Below the pieces are notes generated by a model. It made no database searches, was not told the origin of the DNA, and saw nothing but the letters and a program-made list of their open reading frames with translations. Below are positions 5,983-14,821 of a stretch of DNA of 64,000 bases, one piece after another (position 1 is the first letter of the stretch; every line of letters begins with the position of its first letter). Both the position numbers and the translations under genes were made by a program. Source of the DNA: Rhizobiales bacterium Y(2018) (GTDB lineage: Bacteria > Pseudomonadota > Alphaproteobacteria > Rhizobiales > Aestuariivirgaceae); assembly GCA_005502925.1 (NCBI GenBank), contig SCPD01000004.1:248001-312000 (forward strand), read 5' to 3'.

Positions 5983-7392
5983 ATGACCGATCCTTTCCTT
6001 CTAAAGCTCGACCGGAGCAGCGGCACGCCGCTCACCCGCCAGATCCGGGATGGCATCGCGCTCGCCATCGGCGAGGGCCGGCTCAAGCCCGGCGCGCGCC
6101 TGCCGTCCTGGCGCGACCTCGCCGCCCAGCTCGGTGTGGCGCGCGGCACGGTCAGAACCGCTTATGACGGCCTCGTCGATGCGCAGCTCATCGTCACCTC
6201 GGGCTCGGCCGGAACCCATGTCGCCGACTACCTGCCGGTCAAACCACCGGCCGAGAAAATCGAACCAACGAAGCGGTTCCCCGGAATGTTCGACCACTTC
6301 TCCGCCGCGCCTTTGCCTTTTCAGATGGGTGTGCCGGCGCAGGACGAGTTCCCGTTCAAGCTGTGGTCGCGCCTGATGGCGCGGGCGGCGCGCGAGACCG
6401 CCATCCTGCCCGCGAGCTATCCCGATCCCAAGGGTGAGCCGGAGCTGCGCCAGGAGATCGCCGCTTATCTCAGCCTAGCGCGCGGCATCCGGGCGGCGCC
6501 GGCGCAGGTCTTCATCACCAATGGCTTCTCCGGCGGATTGGGCTTCGTGCTGCGCGCGCTGGCGCTCGAGGGCAAGACCGTGTGGATGGAAGAGCCCGGC
6601 TATCCGCTGTCGCGCCAGGCGTTGGAATTGGCCGGCGCCACCATCGTGCCGGTGCGCACCGATCAGGAGGGCCTCATCGTCGAAGACGGCATCCGTCAGG
6701 CGCCCGATGCGCAGGCGGCTTTGGTGACTCCCGACCAGCAGGCGCCGCTCGGCATGACCTTGTCGCTGGCGCGAAGGCGCGCTTTACTCGACTGGGCGAT
6801 GCGCGCGAAAGCCTGGATCATCGAAGACGATTATCTGAGCGAGCTGCAGCTGAAAGGCCGCGCCACGCCGGCCCTCGCTGCCGTCGATCAGGCCGGACGC
6901 GTCATCCATATCGGCACCTTCAGCAAGACGATCAGTCCGGCTTTGCGCCTGGGCTTCATCGTGGCGCCGGCCGAGCTCAGTTCGCATTTCAACGACGTCG
7001 CATCGGCACTGTCGCCGGCGCCCGCGCCGCAGATCCAGCGCGCGGTCACCCTCTTCATGCGCGAGGGTCACTATATGCGCCATCTGCGCCGCATGAAGCG
7101 GCTCTATGCCGCCCGCCGCGATGTTCTGCGCGCCGCAATCAAAGGCGCGCTCGGCGGCACCGAAGCGATGGCGGGGTTGGGTCTTCTGCTGCACCTGCCG
7201 GAAGGCACCGACGACCGGCGCATCGCCCGCGAGGCATTGACGCTGGGCATAAGTCCGAACGCTCTATCGACCTGGTACAAGGAACCACGCCCGAGCGATA
7301 CCGGCCTTGTGCTCAGCGTGACCAACCTGCCGGAGAAAAAACGGCTCGCTTCCGCCCTTGCCGACCTCGAGAATCTGATCCGGCACGGATAG
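5983..7392 (+). CDS. MocR/PdxR-type GntR regulator with aminotransferase domain
   Basis: A 469-residue fusion of an N-terminal GntR winged helix (about 1-75) to a fold-type I aminotransferase-like domain (about 110-465). The PLP-lysine context HIGTFSKTISPALRLGF is intact. MocR proteins sense PLP or a PLP-amino acid adduct to control transcription. I start at MTDPFLLKL, the usual N-terminus; the upstream extension overlaps the divergent gene. Divergence from the AhpD/cupin pair suggests it regulates that pair, itself, or vitamin B6 or amine metabolism. Confidence 0.93.
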   Translation: MTDPFLLKLDRSSGTPLTRQIRDGIALAIGEGRLKPGARLPSWRDLAAQLGVARGTVRTAYDGLVDAQLIVTSGSAGTHVADYLPVKPPAEKIEPTKRFPGMFDHFSAAPLPFQMGVPAQDEFPFKLWSRLMARAARETAILPASYPDPKGEPELRQEIAAYLSLARGIRAAPAQVFITNGFSGGLGFVLRALALEGKTVWMEEPGYPLSRQALELAGATIVPVRTDQEGLIVEDGIRQAPDAQAALVTPDQQAPLGMTLSLARRRALLDWAMRAKAWIIEDDYLSELQLKGRATPALAAVDQAGRVIHIGTFSKTISPALRLGFIVAPAELSSHFNDVASALSPAPAPQIQRAVTLFMREGHYMRHLRRMKRLYAARRDVLRAAIKGALGGTEAMAGLGLLLHLPEGTDDRRIAREALTLGISPNALSTWYKEPRPSDTGLVLSVTNLPEKKRLASALADLENLIRHG

Positions 7393-7395
7393 ACA

Positions 7396-8610
7396 TCAGT
7401 CCGGCAGCAATTCATGCGGCCGTTCGTGCACTTTCTTGTCATGGAGCGTGAAAGCGTAATCGGCGATGCGCGCCGCCGCTTCCTCGATCAGCGCATCGGC
7501 GGCGCCCAGATTGACCCGCAGATAGCCCTGGGCGCTGGCGCCGAAATCATCGGCGGGCACGACCGCCACGCGCTTCTCATTCACCAGTCCCATCGCGAAC
7601 TCATAGGCAGGAAGCCCGGAGCCGCTGACATCGAGCATCACGAACATGCCACCCTCAGGCCACAGCGGCACGATACCCGGGACATTCATGAGCCGGTCGC
7701 AGAACAACTGCCGCCGGCGCGCATAGGCCTCCTTGAGCTCGGGCATGCCGTCGGGCTGTGTTTCGAGCGCCACGACCGCGGCATCCTGGATGAAGGTCGG
7801 AATGCCGAAGGTGACCCAGGTACTGACTCTCTCGGCTTGCCGGGCGAGCGCCAAAGGCGCCACCATCCAACCGAGCCGCCAGCCCGCCATCGCATGCGAT
7901 TTGGAAAGACTGCCGATGGTGACGGTGCGATCGGCGATGTCGGCCAGGCTGCCGGCCGAGAAATGATGTCCTTCATAGACGATGCCGGCATAGACCTCAT
8001 CGGACACGAGCCAGAGATCATGCTTCCTGCAGATGTCGCCGATCCGGCGCAGCTCATCTTGGCGGTAGACGGCGCCGGTCGGATTGTTAGGCGTGGCGAG
8101 AAAGATCGCTCTGGTGCGCGCCGTCACCGCGGCGGCGATGGCGTCGACCTGCGGATGAAAGTCTTGTGCGGCCGGACTGGCGACGGTGACCATGCGGGCA
8201 CCGGCCAAGCCGAGCGTGCCCGGATAAGTCGAATAAAGCGGCTCAGGCACGATGACTTCATCACCCGGATCGAGAAGGCACATGGCGGCGATGAGCAGCG
8301 CATTCTGCGCGCCCACCGTGACGATGACCTGCTCCGCCGCGATCTCGCGGCCGATCAGCCTGCTCTGCTGGCGCGCGATGGCGGCGCGCAAAGGGTCATC
8401 GCCGGCGGGCGCGGTATAAAAGGTGCGCCCGCGCGCCAGACTGTCGGTGACAGCATCGACGGCCGCCTTGGGGCTGGCGAAATCGCTGTCGCCCACCGTC
8501 AGGACGATAACCTCCTCACCCTTTGCCATCATCTCCTCGGCGACGCCGTGAATGTCCCATGACGATCGCCCTGACGGGCTGGCCGGCCGTATCCGCGACG
8601 CAAAACGCAT
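7396..8610 (-). CDS. class I/II PLP-dependent aminotransferase
   Basis: A 404-residue cytosolic aminotransferase of the aspartate aminotransferase fold. Motifs seen are TVGDSDFASP near the N-terminus, the NNPTGAVY loop, DEVYAGIVY, and the PLP lysine in GSLSKSHAMAGWRLGW. This set fits aspartate/arginine:pyruvate-type transaminases; the substrate is not determinable. AGGAG precedes the chosen ATG by ten bases. It ends three bases after the MocR stop (convergent) and starts 35 bp after the acyl-CoA dehydrogenase gene, probably one operon. Confidence 0.93.
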   Translation of the reverse strand: MRFASRIRPASPSGRSSWDIHGVAEEMMAKGEEVIVLTVGDSDFASPKAAVDAVTDSLARGRTFYTAPAGDDPLRAAIARQQSRLIGREIAAEQVIVTVGAQNALLIAAMCLLDPGDEVIVPEPLYSTYPGTLGLAGARMVTVASPAAQDFHPQVDAIAAAVTARTRAIFLATPNNPTGAVYRQDELRRIGDICRKHDLWLVSDEVYAGIVYEGHHFSAGSLADIADRTVTIGSLSKSHAMAGWRLGWMVAPLALARQAERVSTWVTFGIPTFIQDAAVVALETQPDGMPELKEAYARRRQLFCDRLMNVPGIVPLWPEGGMFVMLDVSGSGLPAYEFAMGLVNEKRVAVVPADDFGASAQGYLRVNLGAADALIEEAAARIADYAFTLHDKKVHERPHELLPD

Positions 8611-8645
8611 TATGGTGCTGCTCCTATTATCCGGACAGAGTCCGT

Positions 8646-9848
8646 CTAGTTCCATTTCCAGAAATCGATGCCCTCTTTGCCGAGCGCGCGGGCGATCAGC
8701 ATGCGATGCACCTCCGAGGCGCCATCGATGAGGCGGGCGGCGCGGGCATAGCGATAGATCCAGTCGAGCACCGTGTCCTTGGAATAGCCTTTGGCGCCCA
8801 GGAGCTGAATGCCGGTATCTGCCGCCTTGTGCAAGGTGTCGGCCGCGTGGATCTTCGCCATCGAGATGGCGCTCTGCGCCTTGTCGCCCTTGTCGAGCGC
8901 CCAGGCGGCCTTCATGGTGAGAAGGCGGCCGACCTCGATATCCTTGGCGACGTCGCCCAGCATCATCTGCACCGATTCATGCTCGGCGAGTTTGGTGCCG
9001 AAGGCCTGGCGCTCCGCCACATGCGCCTGCGCGATCTCGAGGCATCTCTTGGCGAGGCCGAGCCAGCGCATGCAATGAGTGAGACGCGCCGGCCCCAGGC
9101 GCAATTGCGTGAATTTGAGTCCATCGCCTTCCTCGAGCAGCCGATTCTCCATCGGAATCTCGAGCCCGTCGAAATCGAGCTCGCAGACACCGCCATGCTC
9201 CTGCGGGCCCATGATGTCGATGCGCCGGACGATGCGCCAACCCGGATCATCGCCGTGAAAGAGGAAGGCCGAGAGGCCACGCCGCGCATCATCCGATGTC
9301 CGCGCGATGAGAATGAAATGCCGCGCCGCCGCGGCGCCCGATATGAACCATTTGCGGCCGCGGATCACATAACGATCATTCTTCCTTTCGGCGCGCGTCA
9401 GCATCATGCCGCCCGGATCCGAACCCGAGCCCGGCGCCGGCTCCGTCATGGCGAACGAAGACCGGATCTTTCCGTCGATGATCGGCTGCAGCCATTTGTC
9501 TTTGAGCGCGTCAGTGGCCAGCACCTTGTTGAGCACGCTCATATTGCCGTCATCGGGCGCGGCGCAGTTGAGCGCCGCCGGCCCGAAGATCGAATGGTTC
9601 GCCTCCTCGTAAAGCGCCGCCCAGCCGATGACCGGCAGGCCGAGCCCACCCCGCTCTTTCGGCATCTGCGGCGCCCACAGCCCGGCGGCCTTCGCCTTGG
9701 CGCGCAGCTCGTCCAGCCTGTCGAGCCGGATATTCTCATACGCGTCATAGACGTCGGGACGGGTTTCGAGTGGCAGGACCTCGGCGCGGATGAAATCGCG
9801 GGCCCGGCGCCTGAGGCTCTCAATATCGGGGGGAAGGGTGAAATCCAT
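8646..9848 (-). CDS. acyl-CoA dehydrogenase
   Basis: A roughly 400-residue FAD enzyme oxidising an acyl-CoA to its enoyl-CoA. The domain order is standard: N-terminal helical domain, middle beta domain (FAMTEPAPGSGSDP, then WFISGAAAARHFILIART), and C-terminal helices with QLLGAKGYSKDTVLDWIYR and a final ARLIDGASEVHRM. It resembles the ACAD10/11-like clade. I take MDFTLPPDIE as the start; an in-frame GTG at 9878 would add ten residues. It faces the PuuD-like gene divergently and precedes the aminotransferase gene. Confidence 0.93.
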   Translation of the reverse strand: MDFTLPPDIESLRRRARDFIRAEVLPLETRPDVYDAYENIRLDRLDELRAKAKAAGLWAPQMPKERGGLGLPVIGWAALYEEANHSIFGPAALNCAAPDDGNMSVLNKVLATDALKDKWLQPIIDGKIRSSFAMTEPAPGSGSDPGGMMLTRAERKNDRYVIRGRKWFISGAAAARHFILIARTSDDARRGLSAFLFHGDDPGWRIVRRIDIMGPQEHGGVCELDFDGLEIPMENRLLEEGDGLKFTQLRLGPARLTHCMRWLGLAKRCLEIAQAHVAERQAFGTKLAEHESVQMMLGDVAKDIEVGRLLTMKAAWALDKGDKAQSAISMAKIHAADTLHKAADTGIQLLGAKGYSKDTVLDWIYRYARAARLIDGASEVHRMLIARALGKEGIDFWKWN

Positions 9849-9895
9849 GGGGTTGGCAAGGTGCCATGGATTTGCCACGCATTCTAGAGTATCAA

Positions 9896-10684
9896 ATGGC
9901 CACCATGATCAGACACCCCCTCGTCGGCCTGCCCTCCGACACCTATGAAAACAGCCACCTCCTTTTCCATTCCCTCGGCGACAAATATGTGCGCGCCGTC
10001 TCTGACGTGGCGCAATGCCTGCCGGTGATGATCCCGGCCATTGCCGAGGCGATGGACCTTTCGGCCCTGCTCGATCATTTCGACGGTATCCTGATGACGG
10101 GCGCCATCTCCAATGTGCATCCGCCGCATTATGGCTCGACGCCGACCGCCGATCACGAGCCCTATGACCATCACCGCGACCAGCTCACCTTGAAGCTGAT
10201 CCGCGCCGTGCTCGACCGCGGCATGCCGCTCTTCTGCATCTGCCGCGGCTTCCAGGAGCTCAATGTGGTCATGGGCGGCACGCTCGAGACCGAGGTGCAG
10301 CGCGGTGAAGGCCGGCTCGATCATCGCTCGCGCAAAGTCGAGGACATGGACGTCAAATATGGCCCGGTGCATCCGATCGCCATCACGCCGGGCGGCGTGC
10401 TGGAAGGCATGCTCGGCAAGAGTGAGACCCTGGTGAACAGCCTGCACCGCCAGGCGATCGCCAAGGTGGCGCCCGGCCTCAATGTCGAGGCGCGCGCCCC
10501 CGATGGCATCATCGAGGCCGTGTCGGTGAAGGGCGCCAAGGCTTTCGCCTTCGGGGCACAGTGGCATCCCGAATACAAGGCGGCCAACAATCCGGACTCG
10601 GTGAAGCTGTTCAAGGCCTTCGGGGACGCCGTCCGCCTCCACGCGGCACGCCGCGTGAACGACAAGCTGGCGCGCGCGAGTTAA
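9896..10684 (+). CDS. PuuD-like gamma-glutamyl amide hydrolase (peptidase C26)
   Basis: A 262-residue class-I glutamine amidotransferase-like hydrolase. The nucleophile elbow is FCICRGFQE (Cys116) and the catalytic His lies in QWHPEYKA near the C-terminus. PuuD-type enzymes cleave gamma-glutamyl amides such as gamma-glutamyl-GABA, releasing glutamate. The start at 9896 is preferred over 9866 because of overlap with the divergent dehydrogenase start. It could supply the hydrolytic step for the glutamylation genes at 19.6-33 kb, though it lies about 9 kb away; that link is inference. Confidence 0.9.
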   Translation: MATMIRHPLVGLPSDTYENSHLLFHSLGDKYVRAVSDVAQCLPVMIPAIAEAMDLSALLDHFDGILMTGAISNVHPPHYGSTPTADHEPYDHHRDQLTLKLIRAVLDRGMPLFCICRGFQELNVVMGGTLETEVQRGEGRLDHRSRKVEDMDVKYGPVHPIAITPGGVLEGMLGKSETLVNSLHRQAIAKVAPGLNVEARAPDGIIEAVSVKGAKAFAFGAQWHPEYKAANNPDSVKLFKAFGDAVRLHAARRVNDKLARAS

Positions 10685-10690
10685 GCACCT

Positions 10691-10803
10691 CCCCTCACCC
10701 TGAGGTGCGAGCAAAGCGAGCCTCGAAGGGTTTGCTTCAGCACTCTCGCTTTCTCTTGAAGGATGCTTCGAGGGCCGCTTCGCGGCCACCTCAGCATGAG
10801 GGC
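10691..10803. repeat. long dyad repeat between convergent genes
   Basis: The left arm (CCCTCACCCTGAGGTGCGAG onwards, with CCTCGAAGG) and right arm (GCTTCGAGG, CCGCTTCGCGG, CCACCTCA, TGAGGG) are imperfectly complementary over about 40 bases each. It is a familiar alphaproteobacterial intergenic repeat type and may act as a bidirectional terminator for the convergent genes ending at 10684 and 10816. Confidence 0.65.
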
Positions 10804-10815
10804 AGATGACACGAG

Positions 10816-11373
10816 CTAAACCTCGCTGGTGAAATCCACCGCCGGCCCACGCGAATAATCCGAGAAGCGCACATTCATGCCACCTTCGATCGGCGAGCAG
10901 GCCATCGGGCCGATGAGCGCCGTATCCGCGCCAGGCATTGTGCAGAGCCGCAAGGTGCGGAAACCCTTCTCCGTCTTGTATTGCACGCAGACCGCGTCAC
11001 CTTTGCGCGTCAGGCGCAGACGGACGGACTCCCCGACATCGACCTCGCGGGCGATCGCCCAGTCGGAAAAAGCGCCTTGCGTATGGACCGAGCTCAGCGC
11101 CGCATGGCCATGGGCGAATTCTACGCCGGCCTTGAGCCACTGGTCGGCGCTGATCCGCAACATGAGTCCGGCCTGGTCATATTGCGCCTTGTAGCCTGCC
11201 GCGAAGACGACCTCGGCAGAGAAATCGCCCGTGACGGTCTCGTGATAATAATGCCCGTTGTCATTGCGCCAGCCATTGAAGGTTCGCTGCCAGAAATCGG
11301 TCTTGTCGCCGGTGACGAAGGAAAGGTCCTTGCCGTCCACCCGCCATTGCGCGGGTTCGTTGAGCCATTGCAT
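10816..11373 (-). CDS. DUF1349 concanavalin-like protein
   Basis: A 185-residue soluble protein of the DUF1349/YesU type, a beta-sandwich of the concanavalin fold. Typical features are WQRTFNGWRNDNGHYY near residue 30, YDQAGLMLRISADQWLKAGVE mid-way, and a closing acidic GPMACSPIEGG-like segment. The fold suggests carbohydrate or small-ligand binding, but no activity is established for the family. It starts ten bp after the haloacid dehalogenase stop on the same strand, so the two probably share a transcript. Confidence 0.85.
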   Translation of the reverse strand: MQWLNEPAQWRVDGKDLSFVTGDKTDFWQRTFNGWRNDNGHYYHETVTGDFSAEVVFAAGYKAQYDQAGLMLRISADQWLKAGVEFAHGHAALSSVHTQGAFSDWAIAREVDVGESVRLRLTRKGDAVCVQYKTEKGFRTLRLCTMPGADTALIGPMACSPIEGGMNVRFSDYSRGPAVDFTSEV

Positions 11374-11383
11374 AAGGTAACTC

Positions 11384-12061
11384 CTATAGAAATGCCGGCA
11401 GCTCGGTGAGCGATTTCACGAGGCGGGCGGGCTTGCCCGGGATCTTGTCAGGGGGCAGACCGAAACGGTCGATGCGGACCACCTGGAAGCCGAATTGCGC
11501 CGCCGCCTGCGCATCCCATGTATTGGCCGAGACGAAACAGATGGCGGGCGCGTCATGGATGACGAATTTCTGCATCGCCAGGCGATAGACGCGCCGGCTC
11601 GGCTTGTAGATGCCGACATCCTCGACCGACAGGACCTCATCGAGGAGCTTGTCGATGCCGGCCGAGCGCACCGCCGCATCGAGCATCGACGGGCTGCCAT
11701 TGGACAGGATGGCGGTGCGCATATTGCGTGATTTGAGGGCGCCGAGTGCTTCCTTGGCGTCGGGATAGGCGTCGAGCTTGAGATAAAGCGCCAGGAGCTC
11801 GTCCTTGAGCCCCGGCTCGTCGATGCCGTGAAAGGCCAGCGCATAATCGAGCGCGTCACCCGTCACATGCCAGAAATCGGCATGGACGCCCATCAAGCTC
11901 CGGAGCCAGGAATATTCGAGCTGCTTCTGCCGCCAGAGCTGCGACAAGGCGTCGGCCTTCTCGCCGATCTCGGCGGCGAGCTTCTGCACCGGCGAATGCA
12001 CGTCGAACAGTGTGCCATAGGCGTCGAAGACGCAGGCCCGGATGCCCTCCAGTTTCGCCAT
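11384..12061 (-). CDS. (S)-2-haloacid dehalogenase, HAD type II
   Basis: A 225-residue cytosolic HAD hydrolase. The nucleophile is Asp13 in [19 protein letters not shown] supplies the second-motif Ser, KPSRRVYR the Lys and Tyr, and [12 protein letters not shown] the Ser-Asn-Asp set typical of L-2-haloacid dehalogenases rather than phosphatases. It would hydrolyse L-2-haloalkanoates to D-2-hydroxyacids. It is transcribed away from the nitrile hydratase genes, with 60 bp between the two starts, and leads the DUF1349 gene. The natural substrate is uncertain; many genomic homologues have no haloacid context. Confidence 0.9.
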   Translation of the reverse strand: MAKLEGIRACVFDAYGTLFDVHSPVQKLAAEIGEKADALSQLWRQKQLEYSWLRSLMGVHADFWHVTGDALDYALAFHGIDEPGLKDELLALYLKLDAYPDAKEALGALKSRNMRTAILSNGSPSMLDAAVRSAGIDKLLDEVLSVEDVGIYKPSRRVYRLAMQKFVIHDAPAICFVSANTWDAQAAAQFGFQVVRIDRFGLPPDKIPGKPARLVKSLTELPAFL

Positions 12062-12121
12062 TATGACCGCTTCTCTCCCCGCTGCCCGAGGCCTATGCTA
12101 GCCGCCTCGGAGAGAAACACA

Positions 12122-12766
12122 ATGCCGCACGACCATGATCACGACCACGCCCATGGCGACGACCATCATCACGGGTCCGAGCTTTCCCCCATCGCGCTCC
12201 GGGTGAAGGCATTGGAATCCCTCCTCGTCGAGAAGGGCTATGTCGAGCCGGAAGCTCTCGATACGCTGATCGAGACCTATGAGACCAAGATCGGCCCGCG
12301 CAACGGCGCCCGTGTCGTCGCCAAAGCCTGGAGCGATCCCAAATACAAGGCTTGGCTGCTCGACGACGCGACGGCGGCGATCGCCTCGCTCGGTTATACC
12401 GGCCGCCAGGGCGAGCATATGGTGACAGTCGAGAATACGCCCGAGACGCACAATCTCGTCGTCTGCACTTTGTGCTCCTGCTATCCATGGTCGGTCCTGG
12501 GCCTGCCGCCCGTCTGGTACAAGGCGCCGCCCTATCGCTCGCGCGCCGTCATCGATCCGCGCGGCGTGCTTACTGAATTCGGCCTGATGCTGCCCGACGA
12601 CACCGCCATCAGCGTGTGGGATTCGACCGCCGAGATCCGTTATCTGGTGCTGCCGATGCGGCCTCAAGGCACTGAAGGCTGGAGCGAAGAGAAGCTCAGC
12701 CAGTTGGTGACGCGCGATTCGATGATCGGCACCGGCATCGCTCTGGCGCCGGGAGCCCTTTTATGA
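12122..12766 (+). CDS. nthA: cobalt-type nitrile hydratase alpha subunit
   Basis: A 214-residue alpha subunit of nitrile hydratase, which hydrates nitriles to amides as an alpha-beta heteromer. The metal claw motif is V-C115-T-L-C118-S-C120; Thr at position 116 marks the cobalt type (iron enzymes have Ser). The N-terminus is unusually His-rich, with about nine His in residues 3-17, perhaps a metal-collecting tail. The beta gene follows with a four-base ATGA overlap. Thiocyanate hydrolase gamma is related but usually has separate partners. Confidence 0.95.
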   Translation: MPHDHDHDHAHGDDHHHGSELSPIALRVKALESLLVEKGYVEPEALDTLIETYETKIGPRNGARVVAKAWSDPKYKAWLLDDATAAIASLGYTGRQGEHMVTVENTPETHNLVVCTLCSCYPWSVLGLPPVWYKAPPYRSRAVIDPRGVLTEFGLMLPDDTAISVWDSTAEIRYLVLPMRPQGTEGWSEEKLSQLVTRDSMIGTGIALAPGALL

Positions 12767-13422
12767 ACGGTCCGCAGGATTTGGGCGGCCAGATGGGTTT
12801 CGGCCCGGTGGCACCCGAAACGAACGAGCCGCTTTTCCATGCCGACTGGGAGAGCCGGGCGCTGGCGCTCACCCTCGCCATGGGCGCCACGCGGGAATGG
12901 AACATCGACAAATCGCGCCATGCGCGCGAGAGCCTGCCGCCCGCCAAATATCTCTCCATGAGCTATTACGAAATCTGGATCTCGGGGCTGATCGAGCTGA
13001 TGGTCGGGCAAGGCCTCGTCACCCGCGAGGAAGCCGCCTCGGGCAAACTGGCCGTTCCACCCAAGCCGGTGGCGGGCAAGCTTCTCGCCAAGGATGTGGC
13101 GGCGGTCCTCGCCAAGGGCGGCCCGACCTCGCGCACCGCCATCACGGCGCCACGCTTCAAGCCGGGCGATAAAGTCCGCACACGGAACATACATCCGACC
13201 GGCCATACCCGCCTGCCGCGTTATCTGCGCGGCCATACGGGCGAGATCGTCCGGCTGCATGGCGCCCATGTTTTTCCCGACACCAACGCGCATGGCAAGG
13301 GCGAGAATCCGACAGCGCTCTACACGGTGAAATTCCCGGCCCGCGACATATGGGGCGAAGCACGCCATCCGCGCGACACGGTGGCCGCCGATCTCTGGGA
13401 GCCCTATCTTGAGCCCGCCTGA
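12763..13422 (+). CDS. nthB: nitrile hydratase beta subunit
   Basis: A 219-residue beta subunit starting [16 protein letters not shown], the hallmark N-terminus. The SH3-like C-terminal domain shows [23 protein letters not shown] and the closing [14 protein letters not shown]. It caps the alpha-subunit metal site and forms the substrate channel. It overlaps nthA by four bases and the accessory gene by 14 bases, so the three are tightly coupled. Length and order match the usual beta chain. Confidence 0.96.
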   Translation: MNGPQDLGGQMGFGPVAPETNEPLFHADWESRALALTLAMGATREWNIDKSRHARESLPPAKYLSMSYYEIWISGLIELMVGQGLVTREEAASGKLAVPPKPVAGKLLAKDVAAVLAKGGPTSRTAITAPRFKPGDKVRTRNIHPTGHTRLPRYLRGHTGEIVRLHGAHVFPDTNAHGKGENPTALYTVKFPARDIWGEARHPRDTVAADLWEPYLEPA

Positions 13423-13708
13423 CGATCCGGTCTTCAACGAGCCGTGGGAGGCGCAAGCCTTCGCCATGGCGGTGAGCCTCGAGGCGAAAGGCCTCTTCAC
13501 CTGGACCGAATGGGCCGAAGCGCTCGGCCGCGAGATCAAGGCGCAAGGCGAGCGCAGCTATTATGAATGCTGGCTCGCCGCCTTGGAGAGACTCGTCGAG
13601 GAGAAACGCCTGATGAGTGCCGCAGAGCGCCTCACCCGCATCAATGAATGGGACCGCGCCGCCAAGGCGACGCCGCACGGACAGCCGATCGAGCTCGATC
13701 GTTCTTAA
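13409..13708 (+). CDS. nitrile hydratase accessory (activator) protein
   Basis: A 99-residue protein resembling the N-terminal half of the beta subunit (FNEPWEAQAFAMAVSLEAKG, then SYYECWLAALERLVEEK). This is the pattern of nitrile hydratase activators such as P14K/NhlE, which insert cobalt by swapping subunits. It uses TTG at 13409-13411 inside the beta gene, a 14-bp overlap. No amidase gene follows in the window, which is unusual for nitrile hydratase operons. Confidence 0.92.
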   Translation: MSPPDDPVFNEPWEAQAFAMAVSLEAKGLFTWTEWAEALGREIKAQGERSYYECWLAALERLVEEKRLMSAAERLTRINEWDRAAKATPHGQPIELDRS

Positions 13709-13869
13709 CCTTTGCCGCGCCCATGATGGACGAGCCAGTCGATATGGCCGCGGGCGACGCCGATATCGGCCAGCATGGCGTCATCGGCGCCGCGCAGGCG
13801 GCGTGTGGCGCACCAGCTGTCGATCGCCCCCGACATGCGGCGCAAAGCGGCAAACGCCTGGATGATCAT
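13705..13869 (-). CDS. DUF1127-domain small protein
   Basis: A 54-residue basic protein whose C-terminal part (LRGADDAMLADIGVARGHI) is the DUF1127/YjiS motif. In alphaproteobacteria such proteins bind RNA or influence phosphate and carbon metabolism and RNA turnover. GGAGG stands nine bases before the ATG at 13867-13869. It is convergent with, and overlaps by four bases, the nitrile hydratase accessory gene, and is divergent from the LysR gene, a frequent arrangement suggesting LysR control. Confidence 0.85.
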   Translation of the reverse strand: MIIQAFAALRRMSGAIDSWCATRRLRGADDAMLADIGVARGHIDWLVHHGRGKG

Positions 13870-13969
13870 GACACGGCACCTCCAAAATTCCTCGTCTGAT
13901 CCCACACCCGGGCAGTTGATCTGTCCAACAAGTAGTTGAAATATGCGCCATGAGGGATACTCATCGGCC

Positions 13970-14821
13970 ATGGACATCGACCTCCTGAAAAGCTTCATCG
14001 CCATTTGTGAGACGGGCAGCTTCACCCAGGCCGCCCGCCAGGTCGGGCGCACCCAATCGGCGGTGAGCCTGCAAGTCAGGCGCCTGGAGGACCTGCTGGG
14101 CCGCCCGCTGCTGCTGCGCTCGAGCGCCAGCGTTGAGCTCACCGAACATGGTGAGCTGTTTCTGGGCTACGCCAAGGACATCATGGCGTCCTATAATGGC
14201 GCACTCGCCGCCTTCAACCGTGGTTCCGTCGAAGGCGTCGTGGTGTTGGGCCTGTCGGAGGATTATGCGCCGCGCATCCTTTCCGAGGTGCTGCGGAGCT
14301 TCATCGAGCTCTATCCGCTCGCTACCGTCGATCTGGTGCTGGAGGACTCGAAGCTCCTGGTGAAGAAGCTCGCCGAAGGCGCCGTCGACCTCGCTTTCAT
14401 CACCGAGGGCGAAGGCCCGGTACGCGGCGGCCCCATCGCCTTCCGCGACCAGATCGTCTGGGTGGCGCCACGCGACGGCAATCTCCAGGAGCGCGAACCG
14501 ATACCGATCGCGATACGCAACGAGGACGACAGTTATACCCGCTTCATGGTCTCATCGCTCCAGGCGATGAAGCGCCGCTATCGCACCGCCGTCATCAGCC
14601 GCAGCATCACGGGCCTCCGCGCCGCGGTCGCGGGCGGCCTCGCGCTGAGCGCCATGGTGCGCAGCAGCGTCACCTCCGACATGCGCGAATTGACAGCGGC
14701 GGAAGGCTTTCCGCCGCTCGCCGAGTTCAACATCCGGCTGGAGCGCGCCCATGGGCGCAAGAGCGCCATCATCGACAGGCTGGAGGCGCATCTGATGACG
14801 CGCTTCTCCGAAGAACGCTGA
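13970..14821 (+). CDS. LysR-family transcriptional regulator
   Basis: A 283-residue LysR protein. The winged HTH (residues 1-60) reads LLKSFIAICETGSFTQAARQ, then a linker helix and a periplasmic-binding-protein-like effector domain (about 85-280). Start MDIDLLKS was chosen as the standard LysR N-terminus. It is divergent from the DUF1127 gene across about 100 bp; this class of LysR is frequently found beside DUF1127 genes in rhizobia. It converges with the CcdA gene, leaving no spacer. The effector is unknown. Confidence 0.92.
   Translation: MDIDLLKSFIAICETGSFTQAARQVGRTQSAVSLQVRRLEDLLGRPLLLRSSASVELTEHGELFLGYAKDIMASYNGALAAFNRGSVEGVVVLGLSEDYAPRILSEVLRSFIELYPLATVDLVLEDSKLLVKKLAEGAVDLAFITEGEGPVRGGPIAFRDQIVWVAPRDGNLQEREPIPIAIRNEDDSYTRFMVSSLQAMKRRYRTAVISRSITGLRAAVAGGLALSAMVRSSVTSDMRELTAAEGFPPLAEFNIRLERAHGRKSAIIDRLEAHLMTRFSEER

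Noticed and set aside
5883-6149. N-terminal extension of the AhpD-like frame
   Set aside because: It runs into the divergent MocR coding region, and the family starts at MTLRLDYMKA.
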